NCBI GenBank assembly: GCA_041736895.1
Contig: JBGSSS010000210.1
Location: forward strand, 16,584-80,583
DNA length: 64,000 nucleotides
Direction of reading: 5' to 3'
Origin: JANRLT01 sp041736895
GTDB taxonomy: Bacteria; Planctomycetota; Planctomycetia; Pirellulales; JALHPA01
Shown: positions 50,188-59,807 of the stretch, piece after piece
Position numbering within the stretch: the stretch's first letter is position 1
Layout: each line of letters opens with the position of its first letter
Program-made: the position numbers and the translations under genes
The notes under the pieces: generated by a model
Databases searched by the model: none
Seen by the model: the letters and a program-made list of their open reading frames with translations, nothing else
Told to the model about the DNA's origin: nothing

Positions 50188-52098
50188 CTACTCCACCTCC
50201 AGCGGCACCAGCTGGTCCCCGCCGCGCGGCGTCAGCCACGGCAGGAGTTCCGCGAGCGTCACGTTTTTGCGGATCGCCCGGATGTCGCCGCTGGCCATGA
50301 TCACGCGCGCGAGCGGCTGGCTCTTGAACCCGAGTTCCGGCAATGGCTGCGCGTCGTCGATCAATAGATCGTCGGGCTTAGTCCACGGGATCTCGGTCGC
50401 CGTTTCCAGGATCGCGATCGTCTTGCTGGTGCCGTCGTAGAAACGCTGTTCCGAAAAACCGAACTTCACGGGGATTTCGGGGCACATCGACTTGGGATGG
50501 ACCGGCATGACATAGCACGTTGTGTTCGATTTCGGGTCCGAACCCGGGGCGCGGTACATGTTGGGCATTTGCGCGAGAACTTTGAGATTCGTTTCGCTAT
50601 CCCACGGTTCGTCTTGATTGTATTTTTCGTACAGCGATTGTTCGCCGAGGAATGGCAGCAGTTGCACGCGCCAACTGACGGGCTGGCCTTCTTTGGACAG
50701 CGTCGTGGCGGGGTAAGTGCGCTTCGCGCGCACATGCTCGCGCATCGCTTCGCTGACCCAGCGGATGCCTTGCAATTCTCTTTCCATTTGGACGAGCGTG
50801 GCGAGCGATTTTTTCACGGCCGCTTCCCACACGGCGGCGGGGATCGTGAGATTCAGCGAAATGACGCGGCCCTTTTGCGTGAGCTTGAGATCTGTGAGCG
50901 CCGCTTGCAACTCGCGGCCCAGCAACGCGCCGCCGCCGGGAATCAGGCGATTGATCTCGCTCAGGAACGGCAGCGCCAGCCCAGGTGCCTTGGCGCGCAG
51001 TTTTTCGAGCAGCGTGAGCGCCTGTTTCGCGGCGTCTTCGTCAGCAGCTTCGAACCGGCCGTAGAGTTTCAACCCCTCGGCCGTGTCCACGGCGACGAGC
51101 GCCAAATCGAGCTGCTCGATCAAGTCGCGCAGCGTTTGCTGTACCTCGGGCTGCAACTCGGAGAGGTAGCGGACGTTGACATAGCTCTTGGCGTAGTCGC
51201 GCACTTGCGCGAAATTGACCGCGGCGGAGAACGGGTAGCCCGCGATCTTGGCGTAGTCGGCGGCCCAGGCGGGGCCGTTTTTGGCGTCGAGCATTTGTGC
51301 GACGATCTGCCCGCGATACGAAAAGAGCAGCGTCCGGTCGCCCTCGGTGCAGATGGTCGCGGCATATTTCCATTTCTCTTCGGTGGGGAGCGGCTGGCGG
51401 TCTTCTTCCTCCTCCAGATTGCGCCGCGGGGGCGGCGCGGGCTTGCGGGGAGGAAGCGGTTCGCCCTTGACCGGCGGCGTTTCGTATTCTTCGACCTCGA
51501 CACGCGCTTTGTATGCGACCGGGTTAAACGGTTTTTCATGTTGCAGCGTCGAGACGCTGTGTTCCTGCTGCAAGACTTCGCGCGTGAAAGCCGGAACGGT
51601 TGCCGGTTTGTAATCCTGCTTGGCGTAGTTCAGCGCACGGTTGAATTGCGCGGCGTCCTTGTAGCGATAGACACGGCCTTCGAAGGGAGTCAGCAGATCT
51701 TTCTTGTGCGAGATGCGCGAGCAGAGGTGCCGGGTGTACGATTCGAGATCCAGGAACCCGGAATGTTCGCCGCCGGGAAAAATCCAGCGGCTATTGCGGT
51801 TGAAGTACATTGATTTCTGCCGCTCGCGTTCCTCGTCCGCTTTGGCGGCTTTGGTCAAGTGGTCATACAATTGCCGCACGGCCGGTTGTTGCAGCAACTC
51901 CGCCGGCCGCGCGGTCATGGTCATGTAGGCCGTCGCGGGGAGGAACTCGGGCGTTTGCGCCGCGCGGGTGCCGCCGGGGGTGGTGCTAGTTTCAGTAATT
52001 TCAGAAGCAGGAGTTGCTGGCGGTTTTTCTCCGCAGCCCGAGTTTCCCATACAGAAACTACCGACGACGAATGCCAAAAAGATTGCCCGCCAAAGCAT
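50188..52098 (-). CDS. Exported DUF1559-type protein (putative lipoprotein)
   Basis: A 636-residue exported protein. The N-terminus FLAFVVGSFCMGNSGCGEKPP suggests a signal peptide with a weak lipobox (NSGC, Cys about 22). The C-terminal 200 residues are DUF1559-like without a prepilin motif: RTYPATTLSKEGQPVSWRVQLLPFLGEQSLYEKYNQDEPWDSETN and APGSDPKSNTTCYVM. The middle is a large helical region of unknown role (LRDLIEQLDLALVAVDTAEGLKLYGRFEA). The presence of a DUF1559 C-domain without prepilin signal suggests a lipid-anchored variant. Confidence 0.82.
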   Translation of the reverse strand: MLWRAIFLAFVVGSFCMGNSGCGEKPPATPASEITETSTTPGGTRAAQTPEFLPATAYMTMTARPAELLQQPAVRQLYDHLTKAAKADEERERQKSMYFNRNSRWIFPGGEHSGFLDLESYTRHLCSRISHKKDLLTPFEGRVYRYKDAAQFNRALNYAKQDYKPATVPAFTREVLQQEHSVSTLQHEKPFNPVAYKARVEVEEYETPPVKGEPLPPRKPAPPPRRNLEEEEDRQPLPTEEKWKYAATICTEGDRTLLFSYRGQIVAQMLDAKNGPAWAADYAKIAGYPFSAAVNFAQVRDYAKSYVNVRYLSELQPEVQQTLRDLIEQLDLALVAVDTAEGLKLYGRFEAADEDAAKQALTLLEKLRAKAPGLALPFLSEINRLIPGGGALLGRELQAALTDLKLTQKGRVISLNLTIPAAVWEAAVKKSLATLVQMERELQGIRWVSEAMREHVRAKRTYPATTLSKEGQPVSWRVQLLPFLGEQSLYEKYNQDEPWDSETNLKVLAQMPNMYRAPGSDPKSNTTCYVMPVHPKSMCPEIPVKFGFSEQRFYDGTSKTIAILETATEIPWTKPDDLLIDDAQPLPELGFKSQPLARVIMASGDIRAIRKNVTLAELLPWLTPRGGDQLVPLEVE

Positions 52099-52197
52099 TG
52101 GGGTTGCCCCTGGTAGATGTGATGAAGTGAATGCCTCAATCTTAAAAAGATCGTACTCCGTCGTCTTACTATATCAGTCGTTAGAGGCGAATGCGCG

Positions 52198-52335
52198 CAA
52201 AAAACGGGCGACGGATTCCAATATGAAATCAGTCACCCGCATGGTTTTTTGTCAGTTTGCTAAGCGGCGAAGCGGCGGGGACTTTTGCTCGTTGCTTTAC
52301 TTGCTCCCTTTTTTGAACCACGGACTGGCGCCGTG
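52198..52335 (-). pseudogene. Relic of an enolase 3' end with its terminator
   Basis: On the minus strand, a frame ending in TAA at 52297-52299 reads ASPWFKKGSK, against AGPWFKRGSK at the end of the enolase at 59808. Downstream, GCTTCGCCGCTTAGCAA matches GCTTCGCCGCTTCGCAA after enolase, then comes a GGGCGAC/CAGTC-type terminator hairpin (52206-52238) and a T-run as after enolase. No further enolase sequence is present upstream, so only the last codons and 3' trailer were copied. It now serves as the terminator of the 52371-54182 gene. Confidence 0.6.
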
Positions 52336-52370
52336 ATCATGCGAGACGGACGGGTTGCATGGAGATTGAA

Positions 52371-54182
52371 TCAAGGCGCTTTGTTGCTTGGTTGTTTAGC
52401 AGAAGCTTGTTTTTCCCACTTCGCGATTTCGGCGGCAACCTGTGCACGATAGGCCTCCCACTCTTCGTCGGTGCTTTCTTCCTTGGGATCCTCGATATCC
52501 AATTCGAGCCACTTCGCCCATTGCAGATGCAAATAATTTCGCATCGTGATCTCGTCGTGCATGTGGCCGGCGAAGAAGCCCGAGGGTTGCTTGCCCCGCA
52601 GCACCTGACTATCTTGGTAGGGCTTGTCGAGCTGGCGAAACCGGAGCATGCCGGCGGGATTCGGCTCCAAACAATAAATGAGTTCCATCGCAATAATCGG
52701 TTCGACGCGTTTTAACGAGGCCTCGAATTCTTGCCAGAGTACCTCGCTGCTGCTCTCGCCCACCATTCCTGCCAACCCGACATTTTGCCTGATGACGTCT
52801 TCTCCTTTTTTCTCGACGTGCGGCGGAATATGCTGCAACAAGTCGAGCAAAATTTTTTCTCCAGCCCGTCGATCGATTTTGAGCAACTGCTCTAGCGCAG
52901 CATTGCGGTGAGCTGGCCGCTTGGTCGCAATTCCGGCCAAGAGCAACTCGTGTTTTTGCTTGTCCGAAATGGCTTTGCTCGCCATCAAATACTTCAGCAC
53001 TTGCTCGCTGTACTCGTCGGTTTGCAAAAGTCGCAGGTACATTCCCGGCAGGCTTTCGGGATACCGTGTACGTGCCAGGTAGAGCAGCGGAGAGCTGATT
53101 CGACATTGGCCGTCTCCCTCTTGCTGGATGGTATATTTTTTAACGTACTCCTGCTCGCCCATCGCCGCAGCTCGTTCCCACCACAAGTCGAATTCCTTGT
53201 CGAAGCGTTTTTTATCTTCCTCATCATCTTCGTTCGGTCTCGCGAATTGTTCGTTGGCGAGGTCTTGCAGATGACCCTGAATCGCTTCGGCCGCGTTCCA
53301 GCGATGCCCGATAATATTGTTGATCGTGGGCGTATAGAAGTTGGTAAACCGCGGGGAATGGCGTTGCTTGAGCAGTGTCGGCACCGCTTGAAAGCCAAAC
53401 TTGAACAGATTTTCTTCGCCCGGCCAACAATCGTTGACGATCAGTTTCGCCGTTTCGCTATGACGCGCGCCGCTCAGCAGATATTCATCGATCGCGCGTT
53501 CAACCGAATGGGGCGGAGAAACGGGATGCGCGACGCTTGCTTGTAACGAAGCTAGAAGTTCTTTGTAGATCGCTTGATTGATGGGCACATCGGCCAGAAC
53601 GCGCTCGATGCGCTGTTTGCACTGCGCGAGGTTCGGCCGGGGCTTGTATAGTTCTTGATCGAACTGACACACAAAACAATGCGCCAACAAGGCTTCAAGC
53701 GAAGTATCCGGGAGGGAGACATACCCGTGGCGATTTTCAATGTTGATGGATTTCTCAAGCAACTTTTGTGCGGCTTTCTGTTGGCCGCTCCGGAGCAATT
53801 GAACCGCGACGAGCAACCCATGCAAGTTGTCGTTCTCACCGCAAATTTGCTCGAACGGCAAGCTATCGGGATCATCAACGGGGGCGACTTTTCTGAATTT
53901 GCCTAGCTCTTTAAGTTCGAAGCCGACGCGCATTTGCGGCGGCTTGCCCGGCTCGCGATAGCCGAGGATATATAAATCGGTAGCGGGCTCATCGCCGACC
54001 CGAAAGGAGCCATTTTCAATCAGGTATAGTTGCGAACTAGGCCGGAGTGGCGGCAGCCCCCATTTGTCCGCCAGCTTGACGAGCTTCTGCATCAGTTCGT
54101 CCGTGACGGGCTGCGGCTTTGGTTCCGCTGCCAAGCAGCTGGCTGTGAAGGCGAGCAAGCAGAGCACTGTTTTCATCGCCAT
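52371..54182 (-). CDS. Exported hypothetical protein
   Basis: A 603-residue protein with a signal peptide (MKTVLCLLAFTASCLAAE). The body is helical (EQICGENDNLHGLLVAVQLLRSGQQKAAQKLLEKSINI, ALEQLLKIDRRAGEKILLDLLQHI), with no recognised family. ATG at 54182 has GGAG 8 bases upstream; a second ATG two codons later is possible. It is followed by a terminator that is part of an enolase 3'-end relic. It is co-directional with the DUF1559-type gene downstream. Confidence 0.8.
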   Translation of the reverse strand: MAMKTVLCLLAFTASCLAAEPKPQPVTDELMQKLVKLADKWGLPPLRPSSQLYLIENGSFRVGDEPATDLYILGYREPGKPPQMRVGFELKELGKFRKVAPVDDPDSLPFEQICGENDNLHGLLVAVQLLRSGQQKAAQKLLEKSINIENRHGYVSLPDTSLEALLAHCFVCQFDQELYKPRPNLAQCKQRIERVLADVPINQAIYKELLASLQASVAHPVSPPHSVERAIDEYLLSGARHSETAKLIVNDCWPGEENLFKFGFQAVPTLLKQRHSPRFTNFYTPTINNIIGHRWNAAEAIQGHLQDLANEQFARPNEDDEEDKKRFDKEFDLWWERAAAMGEQEYVKKYTIQQEGDGQCRISSPLLYLARTRYPESLPGMYLRLLQTDEYSEQVLKYLMASKAISDKQKHELLLAGIATKRPAHRNAALEQLLKIDRRAGEKILLDLLQHIPPHVEKKGEDVIRQNVGLAGMVGESSSEVLWQEFEASLKRVEPIIAMELIYCLEPNPAGMLRFRQLDKPYQDSQVLRGKQPSGFFAGHMHDEITMRNYLHLQWAKWLELDIEDPKEESTDEEWEAYRAQVAAEIAKWEKQASAKQPSNKAP

Positions 54183-54272
54183 TGTTTCGTCTCCGCCGAA
54201 TGAAAGCTATTGAGTTGAAGCTCGTTGCCAGCGTTCCCGAAAAATTTTATAGTTTCCTAGGTCATTCTACAC

Positions 54273-54355
54273 AAAAAATGGGCGACTGATTCCAATATGA
54301 AATCAGTCACCCGCATAGTTTTTTGACAGATTGCTAGGCGGCGAAACGGTGGGTG
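54273..54355 (-). terminator. Terminator of the autotransporter-like gene, shared GGGCGACTGATT module
   Basis: GGGCGACTGATT (54280-54291) pairs with AATCAGTCACCC (54301-54312); on the minus strand a T-run follows. The 80-base module, including the trailing sequence before the stem, is almost the same as at 52198-52280. Confidence 0.87.
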
Positions 54356-54378
54356 CATTGACGGTAGATTGATGCGGT

Positions 54379-57300
54379 TCAAGTTTGCGTAGCTCGGCGC
54401 TTGCGACGCAACAGCGTCACCCCCATGAGCCCGCAACCGACGAGCGCAAGCATTCCCGGTTCGGGGATCGCGGTGACGCTGAGACTGCCCGTGCTGTACA
54501 ACTGGCTCGTGTTCCAAGCGAGGCCCGAGCCGAGTGTGGGCAAACTGAGCGTGTCAAAGCTGCCCGTCGTGTTGCCATCGAGCAGATTGAACGTGTCGCC
54601 GAGCGCCGGCTGAAAACCATCGATGAGCAGGACCGAGAGCGTGCCGTCGAGCGTTCCCGTGCCGAGGATGTTCAGGTGATCGTATTGGCCGCCGAGTTGC
54701 CGCCCGCCGAGTTCCATCTCGAGCGTGCCGGTGTCACCGAGCGCGATGTTGTTAAACGTGGTGCTCGCCGGACTAAGCCCGGGTGCAATCGTGCCGCTGA
54801 ACATGACCGTGCCGTCGAAGATGCCGATCCCTTTGACGTAGCCGTTGAAGTTCAAGCCCGTGCCGGTCCCTTTGGTGTAGCCGTTCATGATGACGGCTTT
54901 GGCGAGCGTGTTGGTGCTGCTGATCAGACCTTGGCCTTCGAGATTGTGGCCGATGTCGATGATCAATCCGTTGGTTGCGGCGAGCGTGCCCGAAGTGCCG
55001 CCGCTGCCGACTTGGGTGTACGAGCCGAGGACGGCTTGGTTGCTGTCGTTGAGCGTGAGGGTGTTCGTGCCGGTGTAGATTTCGCCGTCCGAGGCGAACC
55101 CGACTAGGGAACTGCTGTTGCCGAGGGCCAGGTTGCCGCCGCTGGCTTCGATCGTACTGCCGAATCCGGCGGCGACTTTGCCGCTGACGGTGCCGTTGCC
55201 CGAAAGATTCGAACCGATGCCGAGACTGACGCCGTTCGCGGCGTTGATCGTTCCGCCCGCGAGCGATGTCAGCACGCCAAGATTCGAGAAACCTTTGCTG
55301 GCCAGGGTGACCGTATTCGCGCCGACGGTGAGGGTGCCGGCCGATTGAAAGCCGGTGAAGCTCGCCGCATCGCCGAGCGTGAGTCCCGTGAATCCGACGT
55401 TCAGTGTGCTTGTCGAACTATTCAACGAGATCGCGCGGGGGATCGAGGAGTTGGCCTCCAGCGTTGCGCCGCCCGCGATGGTCACGGGTCCGCCGCTGCT
55501 GACGGCTGAAAAGAGGACCAAGGTGCCGCCATTGATTTGGGTGGCGCCGGTGTTGCTTAAATTGCCGCCGAGGGTGAGTGTGGAACCGCTGTTCTTCACG
55601 AGGCTGCCACCGATCCCGGAAATGATGCCCACAAAATTTCCGGAACCGACCGTCAGCGTATTGGCAGACAAGGCAACTGTACCCGCTGCCGAGGTGCTCA
55701 GACTGGGGATGGAAACGTTGTTCGAGAGCGACAGCGTGCCATTCACTTCGACATTGCCCGCAGTGCTCGAATCCAATTGCAGTTGCGAGCCGGTGCCTAC
55801 AACAATCTGGCCGTTGAACTCTATTGCATCTCGTAATTGTATTGAACCCGTGCCATTGAACTGGGCGATCCCGTTGCCAAGCAATTTGTAAAGGGCGGTG
55901 CCAAAGGTCGTGGTGTTGAAGGTGGCAACGCCATTGACCGCGCCGCTATTCACTTCGACCGAGCCCGTGAAACCACTCAGGCTATTGCCAAAGACTTGCG
56001 TCTTGCCAGGAGCGATCACCACTTTTCCGCTGCCGGTCAAAGCGCCGTTGTAAGTGCTGCTGGAAGTGCCGATCAAGGTGAGAGTACTATCGATGGGAAT
56101 CGCGATCGTGCCCGTGTTGCTCGTGCTGGTGAGCGTGGCGAGCGTTTGGTCGTAGCCGTTCATGTTGAACATGCCATCGACGGAGAGCGTGGTGACGTTC
56201 ACGCCGCTGCTGGTGCGGTAGAGCGGATTGTCTTTGCCGAGCATGACACTGCCGCCGGAGTTGATCGTGAGATCTTTCTTAATGAGAGAACGGAACGTGG
56301 CCAAGGTTTGTGTTGTCGAACCAGCGATCGAGGTAATTGGCGTGTCATCGAGTGTCACGGCGAAACCCGTGGGCACGATGGTCGTATTGGCGGCGACCGT
56401 GATAATTCCCGCCGCGGCTGGCGCATAGACGGAGCCGGAACCGATGCCGATCGTACTTCCCAAGCCGGCATTCCCTCCGTGCACGTTGAGCGTGGGAAAG
56501 CCAGTGTTCGATCCGAGGGTGTGACTGGTTAGCCCCTCCATGGCAATTTGTCCCCCGCCTCCGCCGCCTGCGATGCGCGTGGTCGTGGGGGCAAAGCTGC
56601 CGACGATTGCCCCGGCGCCTCCTTCAGCAAACAAGCCGCCAGTCACCGAAATGGAATTCGCCGATAAAAGAATTCCTCCTCCCGAAGCTCCGCCTGCCGC
56701 GGCTTGACCATTGGAAGAGACCGAAGAGTTGATGGCATCGGCAAAAACACTGGCAAGGGACAAGTTTCCCACGGCCACGATTTCGATGGCCCCGCCCGGC
56801 GTTCCTCCGAAGGCAAATCCTGTGGAGCCTGCACCCGTCGCGACCCCGCCGGTACTGCCGCCTTGGAGTTGGTCGAAGAGATCGCCGTAAGTTCGGCCGC
56901 GTCCTCCTTGAGTTGTCACCTCCGCTCCGCCGCTCCCCCCAAAAGCCCCGCCGCCTACCAGCATCAACGTTGACTGCGTTCCACCGCCTGGTCCTTTGCC
57001 ATCTTCAGTTTGGTATAAGTTTGATGCGGTGCTCGTCAAAGTTGGCCCTAAATATCCTCCCACGGCAGTGATGCCCGAATTGATCGCCGCATCACCGCGC
57101 GAAAGCAACGCCAAGGGGCGCGTCCCGATCGTGTTGATCGTGACGCCCGAACTGATGTTGATGGAACTAAAATCGAAGACGGCGATTTCCCGCGCATCGG
57201 GTTGAGTATGCACGACCCCGCTAAATGAAACAGCACCCGAGATTGTGAGCGTCTCGGTATTAATCGTGATCGTGCCGCTTGGCACCGTCAGCGCCCCCAA

Positions 57301-57450
57301 TGACGCAAACGCATTCGGATCGAGAACATCCGCATTGGCGGAGTGTGAAAAGCAACTCGCGGCGAGAAACAGCGCGAGTGCGTGGCGAGCGACGCGACGC
57401 GAAATGGTGGCTCGCCCGATATGGCAAACGCGGCGGATGGCGGTTCGCAT
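54379..57450 (-). CDS. Autotransporter-like PEP-CTERM adhesin with beta-strand repeats
   Basis: A 1023-residue secreted protein. A long N-terminal signal (hydrophobic about 24-40, ending SANA) precedes a beta-helix composed of autotransporter-associated strand repeats (SGSTLTLGGNLSNTGATQINGGTLVLFSAV, GGNLALGNSSSLVGFASDGEIYTGTNTLTLND, NTLAKAVIMNGYTKGTGTGLNFNGYVKG). A typical PEP-CTERM ends it: PEPG, LALVGCGLMGVTLL, RRKRR. It is probably a surface or matrix adhesin; no beta-barrel translocator domain is present, so sorting by exosortase is more likely than type V secretion. Its 3' end shares a terminator module with three other genes in this window. Confidence 0.9.
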   Translation of the reverse strand: MRTAIRRVCHIGRATISRRVARHALALFLAASCFSHSANADVLDPNAFASLGALTVPSGTITINTETLTISGAVSFSGVVHTQPDAREIAVFDFSSINISSGVTINTIGTRPLALLSRGDAAINSGITAVGGYLGPTLTSTASNLYQTEDGKGPGGGTQSTLMLVGGGAFGGSGGAEVTTQGGRGRTYGDLFDQLQGGSTGGVATGAGSTGFAFGGTPGGAIEIVAVGNLSLASVFADAINSSVSSNGQAAAGGASGGGILLSANSISVTGGLFAEGGAGAIVGSFAPTTTRIAGGGGGGQIAMEGLTSHTLGSNTGFPTLNVHGGNAGLGSTIGIGSGSVYAPAAAGIITVAANTTIVPTGFAVTLDDTPITSIAGSTTQTLATFRSLIKKDLTINSGGSVMLGKDNPLYRTSSGVNVTTLSVDGMFNMNGYDQTLATLTSTSNTGTIAIPIDSTLTLIGTSSSTYNGALTGSGKVVIAPGKTQVFGNSLSGFTGSVEVNSGAVNGVATFNTTTFGTALYKLLGNGIAQFNGTGSIQLRDAIEFNGQIVVGTGSQLQLDSSTAGNVEVNGTLSLSNNVSIPSLSTSAAGTVALSANTLTVGSGNFVGIISGIGGSLVKNSGSTLTLGGNLSNTGATQINGGTLVLFSAVSSGGPVTIAGGATLEANSSIPRAISLNSSTSTLNVGFTGLTLGDAASFTGFQSAGTLTVGANTVTLASKGFSNLGVLTSLAGGTINAANGVSLGIGSNLSGNGTVSGKVAAGFGSTIEASGGNLALGNSSSLVGFASDGEIYTGTNTLTLNDSNQAVLGSYTQVGSGGTSGTLAATNGLIIDIGHNLEGQGLISSTNTLAKAVIMNGYTKGTGTGLNFNGYVKGIGIFDGTVMFSGTIAPGLSPASTTFNNIALGDTGTLEMELGGRQLGGQYDHLNILGTGTLDGTLSVLLIDGFQPALGDTFNLLDGNTTGSFDTLSLPTLGSGLAWNTSQLYSTGSLSVTAIPEPGMLALVGCGLMGVTLLRRKRRATQT

Positions 57451-57634
57451 AATGCTACTCCTCAGCGCTGGAGGGATTCACGAATCGGATGGCAGGTCAG
57501 CAGCACTCATGGTAGTTCAACGTTCCCCCCAGTGCCAAGCATTTGGCCGAGTGTTTTGGGTAGACGCGCGAATTGGAGCGTTGTCTATCAAAAGCAACTT
57601 CGCCATTCATCACGGAGCGAAAGATTCTTGCCCG

Positions 57635-57671
57635 TCGCGTTAGCGAGATATTTTGGCCGCCATAGCTAACG
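57635..57671. repeat. GCGTTAGC/GCTAACGC hairpin
   Basis: GCGTTAGC and GCTAACGC arms around a 21-base AT-rich loop; the arm words echo the GTTAGCGAGGGCG hairpin at 46368. It lies upstream of the autotransporter-like gene and downstream of the protease gene. Confidence 0.6.
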
Positions 57672-57711
57672 CGCTGGGCTGCAAAATGCGGCGATTATTG
57701 TTGAACGCGGG

Positions 57712-58590
57712 TTACGGTTTTTCCGCCGGCGTCTTGGGATCGGCGGGCGGTGTTTCTTTGCCGATCACCGTGCGGAGTTCGGGAAACGAGGAGTCGTCTT
57801 GCAACTGCTTGAGCATTCTGCCGACGGGGGCGGCGATTAAGAGGAGCTCGTCGCCGTCGTGTCCCCCGGAACAAAGCAGGCCGATCACCTTGCCCGTTTT
57901 TTGACTGATAAACGGCGAGCCGCTTTGGGATTGCAGCTTTATCGGGTCATCGAGTGTGAGAATGATCGCCAGGGGAGATTCGAGTTTGACTCGGCCTGTC
58001 AGGACGCGTTGGTCGGCGGCCGATTCCGAGCCGTCCTTGTCCACAAACCAGACCAGCTCGCCGTCTTCGCAGCGGGGGCGCGGATCGAATTCCAAAACTT
58101 GCGGGACCATAACTTCAGGCTCGACCGGGAACAGTAGATAGTCGCTTCGTTGATCGAGCTCACTGCCGCCCAACTTTCCCGGCGGACCCCAGCTTGTGCT
58201 GAGCTTCGCGACGATCTTTTCTCCGTCGATGGTTTGCCATTCGGCGCTCAAGAGCGCTGGCCTTTCGGGGTCGATGAAGTGGGCGCTGGTCACCGCGGCA
58301 ATTTTTCCGTTCGGCGCTTTGGCAAAGAATCCCGTACCTTGCGCCGATTCATCGCCATCGGACCAATGAAAGATCGGTTGGTAGAGCAATTGCCCGCGCG
58401 GCGCGGCGATTTTCGCGGCGGGTTCTTCGGTGGGTTGCGCGGCCGTGGCCGGTTTCTCCGGGGCGATCGGCGCCGAGTTGCGTGCCTGATTCGTCGGCGC
58501 TGGGGGCGTTTTTTCTTGACAGCCGGTGACTGATCCAAACCCCAGGACGCAGCTCAAAGCGATTCGGATTTTGCTTTGCCAGTTGTTCAT
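57712..58590 (-). CDS. Trypsin-like serine peptidase, putative lipoprotein
   Basis: A 292-residue exported protein. The N-terminus ALSCVLGFGSVTGCQEK has a lipobox-like VTGC (Cys about 24). After a Pro/Ala/Thr linker comes a trypsin/HtrA-like fold with the triad placed as His (VTSAHFID), Asp (QRSDYLLFPV) and Ser in QSGSPFIS, followed by GKVIGLLCSGG. No PDZ domain is present. It may be a periplasmic protease of the Do type or an inactive relative. ATG at 58590 gives the lipobox; five codons upstream are open. Confidence 0.82.
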   Translation of the reverse strand: MNNWQSKIRIALSCVLGFGSVTGCQEKTPPAPTNQARNSAPIAPEKPATAAQPTEEPAAKIAAPRGQLLYQPIFHWSDGDESAQGTGFFAKAPNGKIAAVTSAHFIDPERPALLSAEWQTIDGEKIVAKLSTSWGPPGKLGGSELDQRSDYLLFPVEPEVMVPQVLEFDPRPRCEDGELVWFVDKDGSESAADQRVLTGRVKLESPLAIILTLDDPIKLQSQSGSPFISQKTGKVIGLLCSGGHDGDELLLIAAPVGRMLKQLQDDSSFPELRTVIGKETPPADPKTPAEKP

Positions 58591-58643
58591 GGAATGTTCC
58601 TGCACTTGGAGAAGATGCTTCGATTCTAAGGAGGCGCAAGACG

Positions 58644-58677
58644 GCGGGCGACTGAATTCAAAGAATCAGTCGCCCGC
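58644..58677 (-). terminator. GGGCGACTGA terminator-like hairpin after PEP-CTERM gene 2
   Basis: GCGGGCGACTGA pairs with TCAGTCGCCCGC over 12 bp. It shares the stem of the modules at 52206, 54280 and 59712, but has no clear T-run on the minus strand. Confidence 0.72.
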
Positions 58678-58718
58678 GGTGTTTATGATTAGCGAATTGA
58701 GAAGCAACGACTTTGTCG

Positions 58719-59417
58719 TTAGCGGCGTTTGCGATACAGACAGAACGCTCCCGCGAGACCGCAGCCCAGGAGTGCCAGCGAACCCGGCTCAGGCACAGGG
58801 GTCGGAGCTTGACGCAGCGTGAACGAGGTTACGCCCGGGGGCAAGTCGGCGACGTCGATGCGGAATTGATACGATTCCGCGCCCGTCGAATGCAGGCCGC
58901 CTAAAAACAGAAACTCGTCTTCATTGATCGCAATAATACCGGGGAATGCCGAAGACAACGGCGGCGAATCGTACGTCGGGGCATCGAAATCCAAACCGTC
59001 CAGGGGAAGGCTCGGCACAAACGCCGCGCCGAACCCAAAGCCAAGTTGCATGGTATAGCTCGACCACGGAATGAATGTGTTGTTATCGACGGTTTCAAAG
59101 ACCTTATATTCGGTCGTTCCCATCGAGTCGCTCACATTGAAAACGATATCAATGTAGCCCGTGTTATCAAAGCGTTTGATCGGAACGGTAATGTTGTTGT
59201 CGGTCGGATCGCCGATGTTCACATTATCGTTATTGGGGTTCGCGGTGAAAATCAGCGGGACATTCACCGTGCCCAAGCCCGGACCTGTGCCGGCTTGACC
59301 GCTAAACATTTGGGTGCTCGTGATAATGCCAGCGCGGCATGGAGCAGTATTCCCAAGAAGAACAGACGCCGAGAAAAGGAGCATCGCTCCCCAGGCGCGT
59401 AGATTTCGAACAAGCAT
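58719..59417 (-). CDS. PEP-CTERM sorting-domain surface protein, paralogue 2
   Basis: A 232-residue paralogue of the protein at 32229-32927. Shared blocks include ITSTQMFSGQAGTGPGLGTV, NNITVPIKRFDNTGYIDIVFNV, TTEYKVFETVDNNTFIPWSSY and YQFRIDVADLPPGVTSFTLRQ. It has a signal peptide (about 1-29), PEPG, a hydrophobic helix and RKRR. ATG at 59417 has AAGGGG 7 bases upstream, as in the paralogue. The two copies lie 26 kb apart and in the same orientation. Function unknown; the extreme conservation of the mid-region suggests a defined structural role. Confidence 0.92.
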   Translation of the reverse strand: MLVRNLRAWGAMLLFSASVLLGNTAPCRAGIITSTQMFSGQAGTGPGLGTVNVPLIFTANPNNDNVNIGDPTDNNITVPIKRFDNTGYIDIVFNVSDSMGTTEYKVFETVDNNTFIPWSSYTMQLGFGFGAAFVPSLPLDGLDFDAPTYDSPPLSSAFPGIIAINEDEFLFLGGLHSTGAESYQFRIDVADLPPGVTSFTLRQAPTPVPEPGSLALLGCGLAGAFCLYRKRR

Positions 59418-59423
59418 TAGCAA

Positions 59424-59707
59424 CCCCTTCGCATTCTAAGTTGAAAATCAGGAGCGTACTCCGACGCAAGAAATGACCTAATCAGTTAGTCAAGGTATTA
59501 GGATAGCAGACAACGAGTCTGAAGCAACTGAATGTTCCAAAAACATCGAAATTAAATATACCAGTCGATAGATACAGTATTTTCCTGGTGAATCATTGAA
59601 AATGTGCTATTTCGCCCCATGATATTGCTGCTTCCGAGTCAATCTCTATTCGCGGTCTCCATCCAGGATGCGTCCCCCTAGGTCAGGAATTCGCTGGCCT
59701 CTATCGA
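59424..59707. other. Intergenic region upstream of PEP-CTERM gene 2
   Basis: About 280 AT-rich bases between the PEP-CTERM start and the enolase terminator. It must contain the PEP-CTERM promoter. No repeat or ORF stands out. Confidence 0.5.
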
Positions 59708-59711
59708 AAAA

Positions 59712-59746
59712 GCGGGCGACTGTTTCCAAAAGGATCAGTCGCCCGC
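59712..59746 (-). terminator. Enolase terminator, GGGCGACTG module
   Basis: GCGGGCGACTG and CAGTCGCCCGC pair over 11 bp, and on the minus strand a run of five Ts follows. The stem is shared with the modules after three other genes. Confidence 0.9.
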
Positions 59747-59807
59747 GATGGTTGTCAATGAATTGCGAAGCGGCGAAGCCGTTGGCTGCCGCTGCGGTAA
59801 ATCGACT

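Noticed and set aside
52297..52370. Enolase-like tail as a second enolase gene
   Set aside because: Only about ten codons match and the upstream sequence belongs to another gene in another frame.
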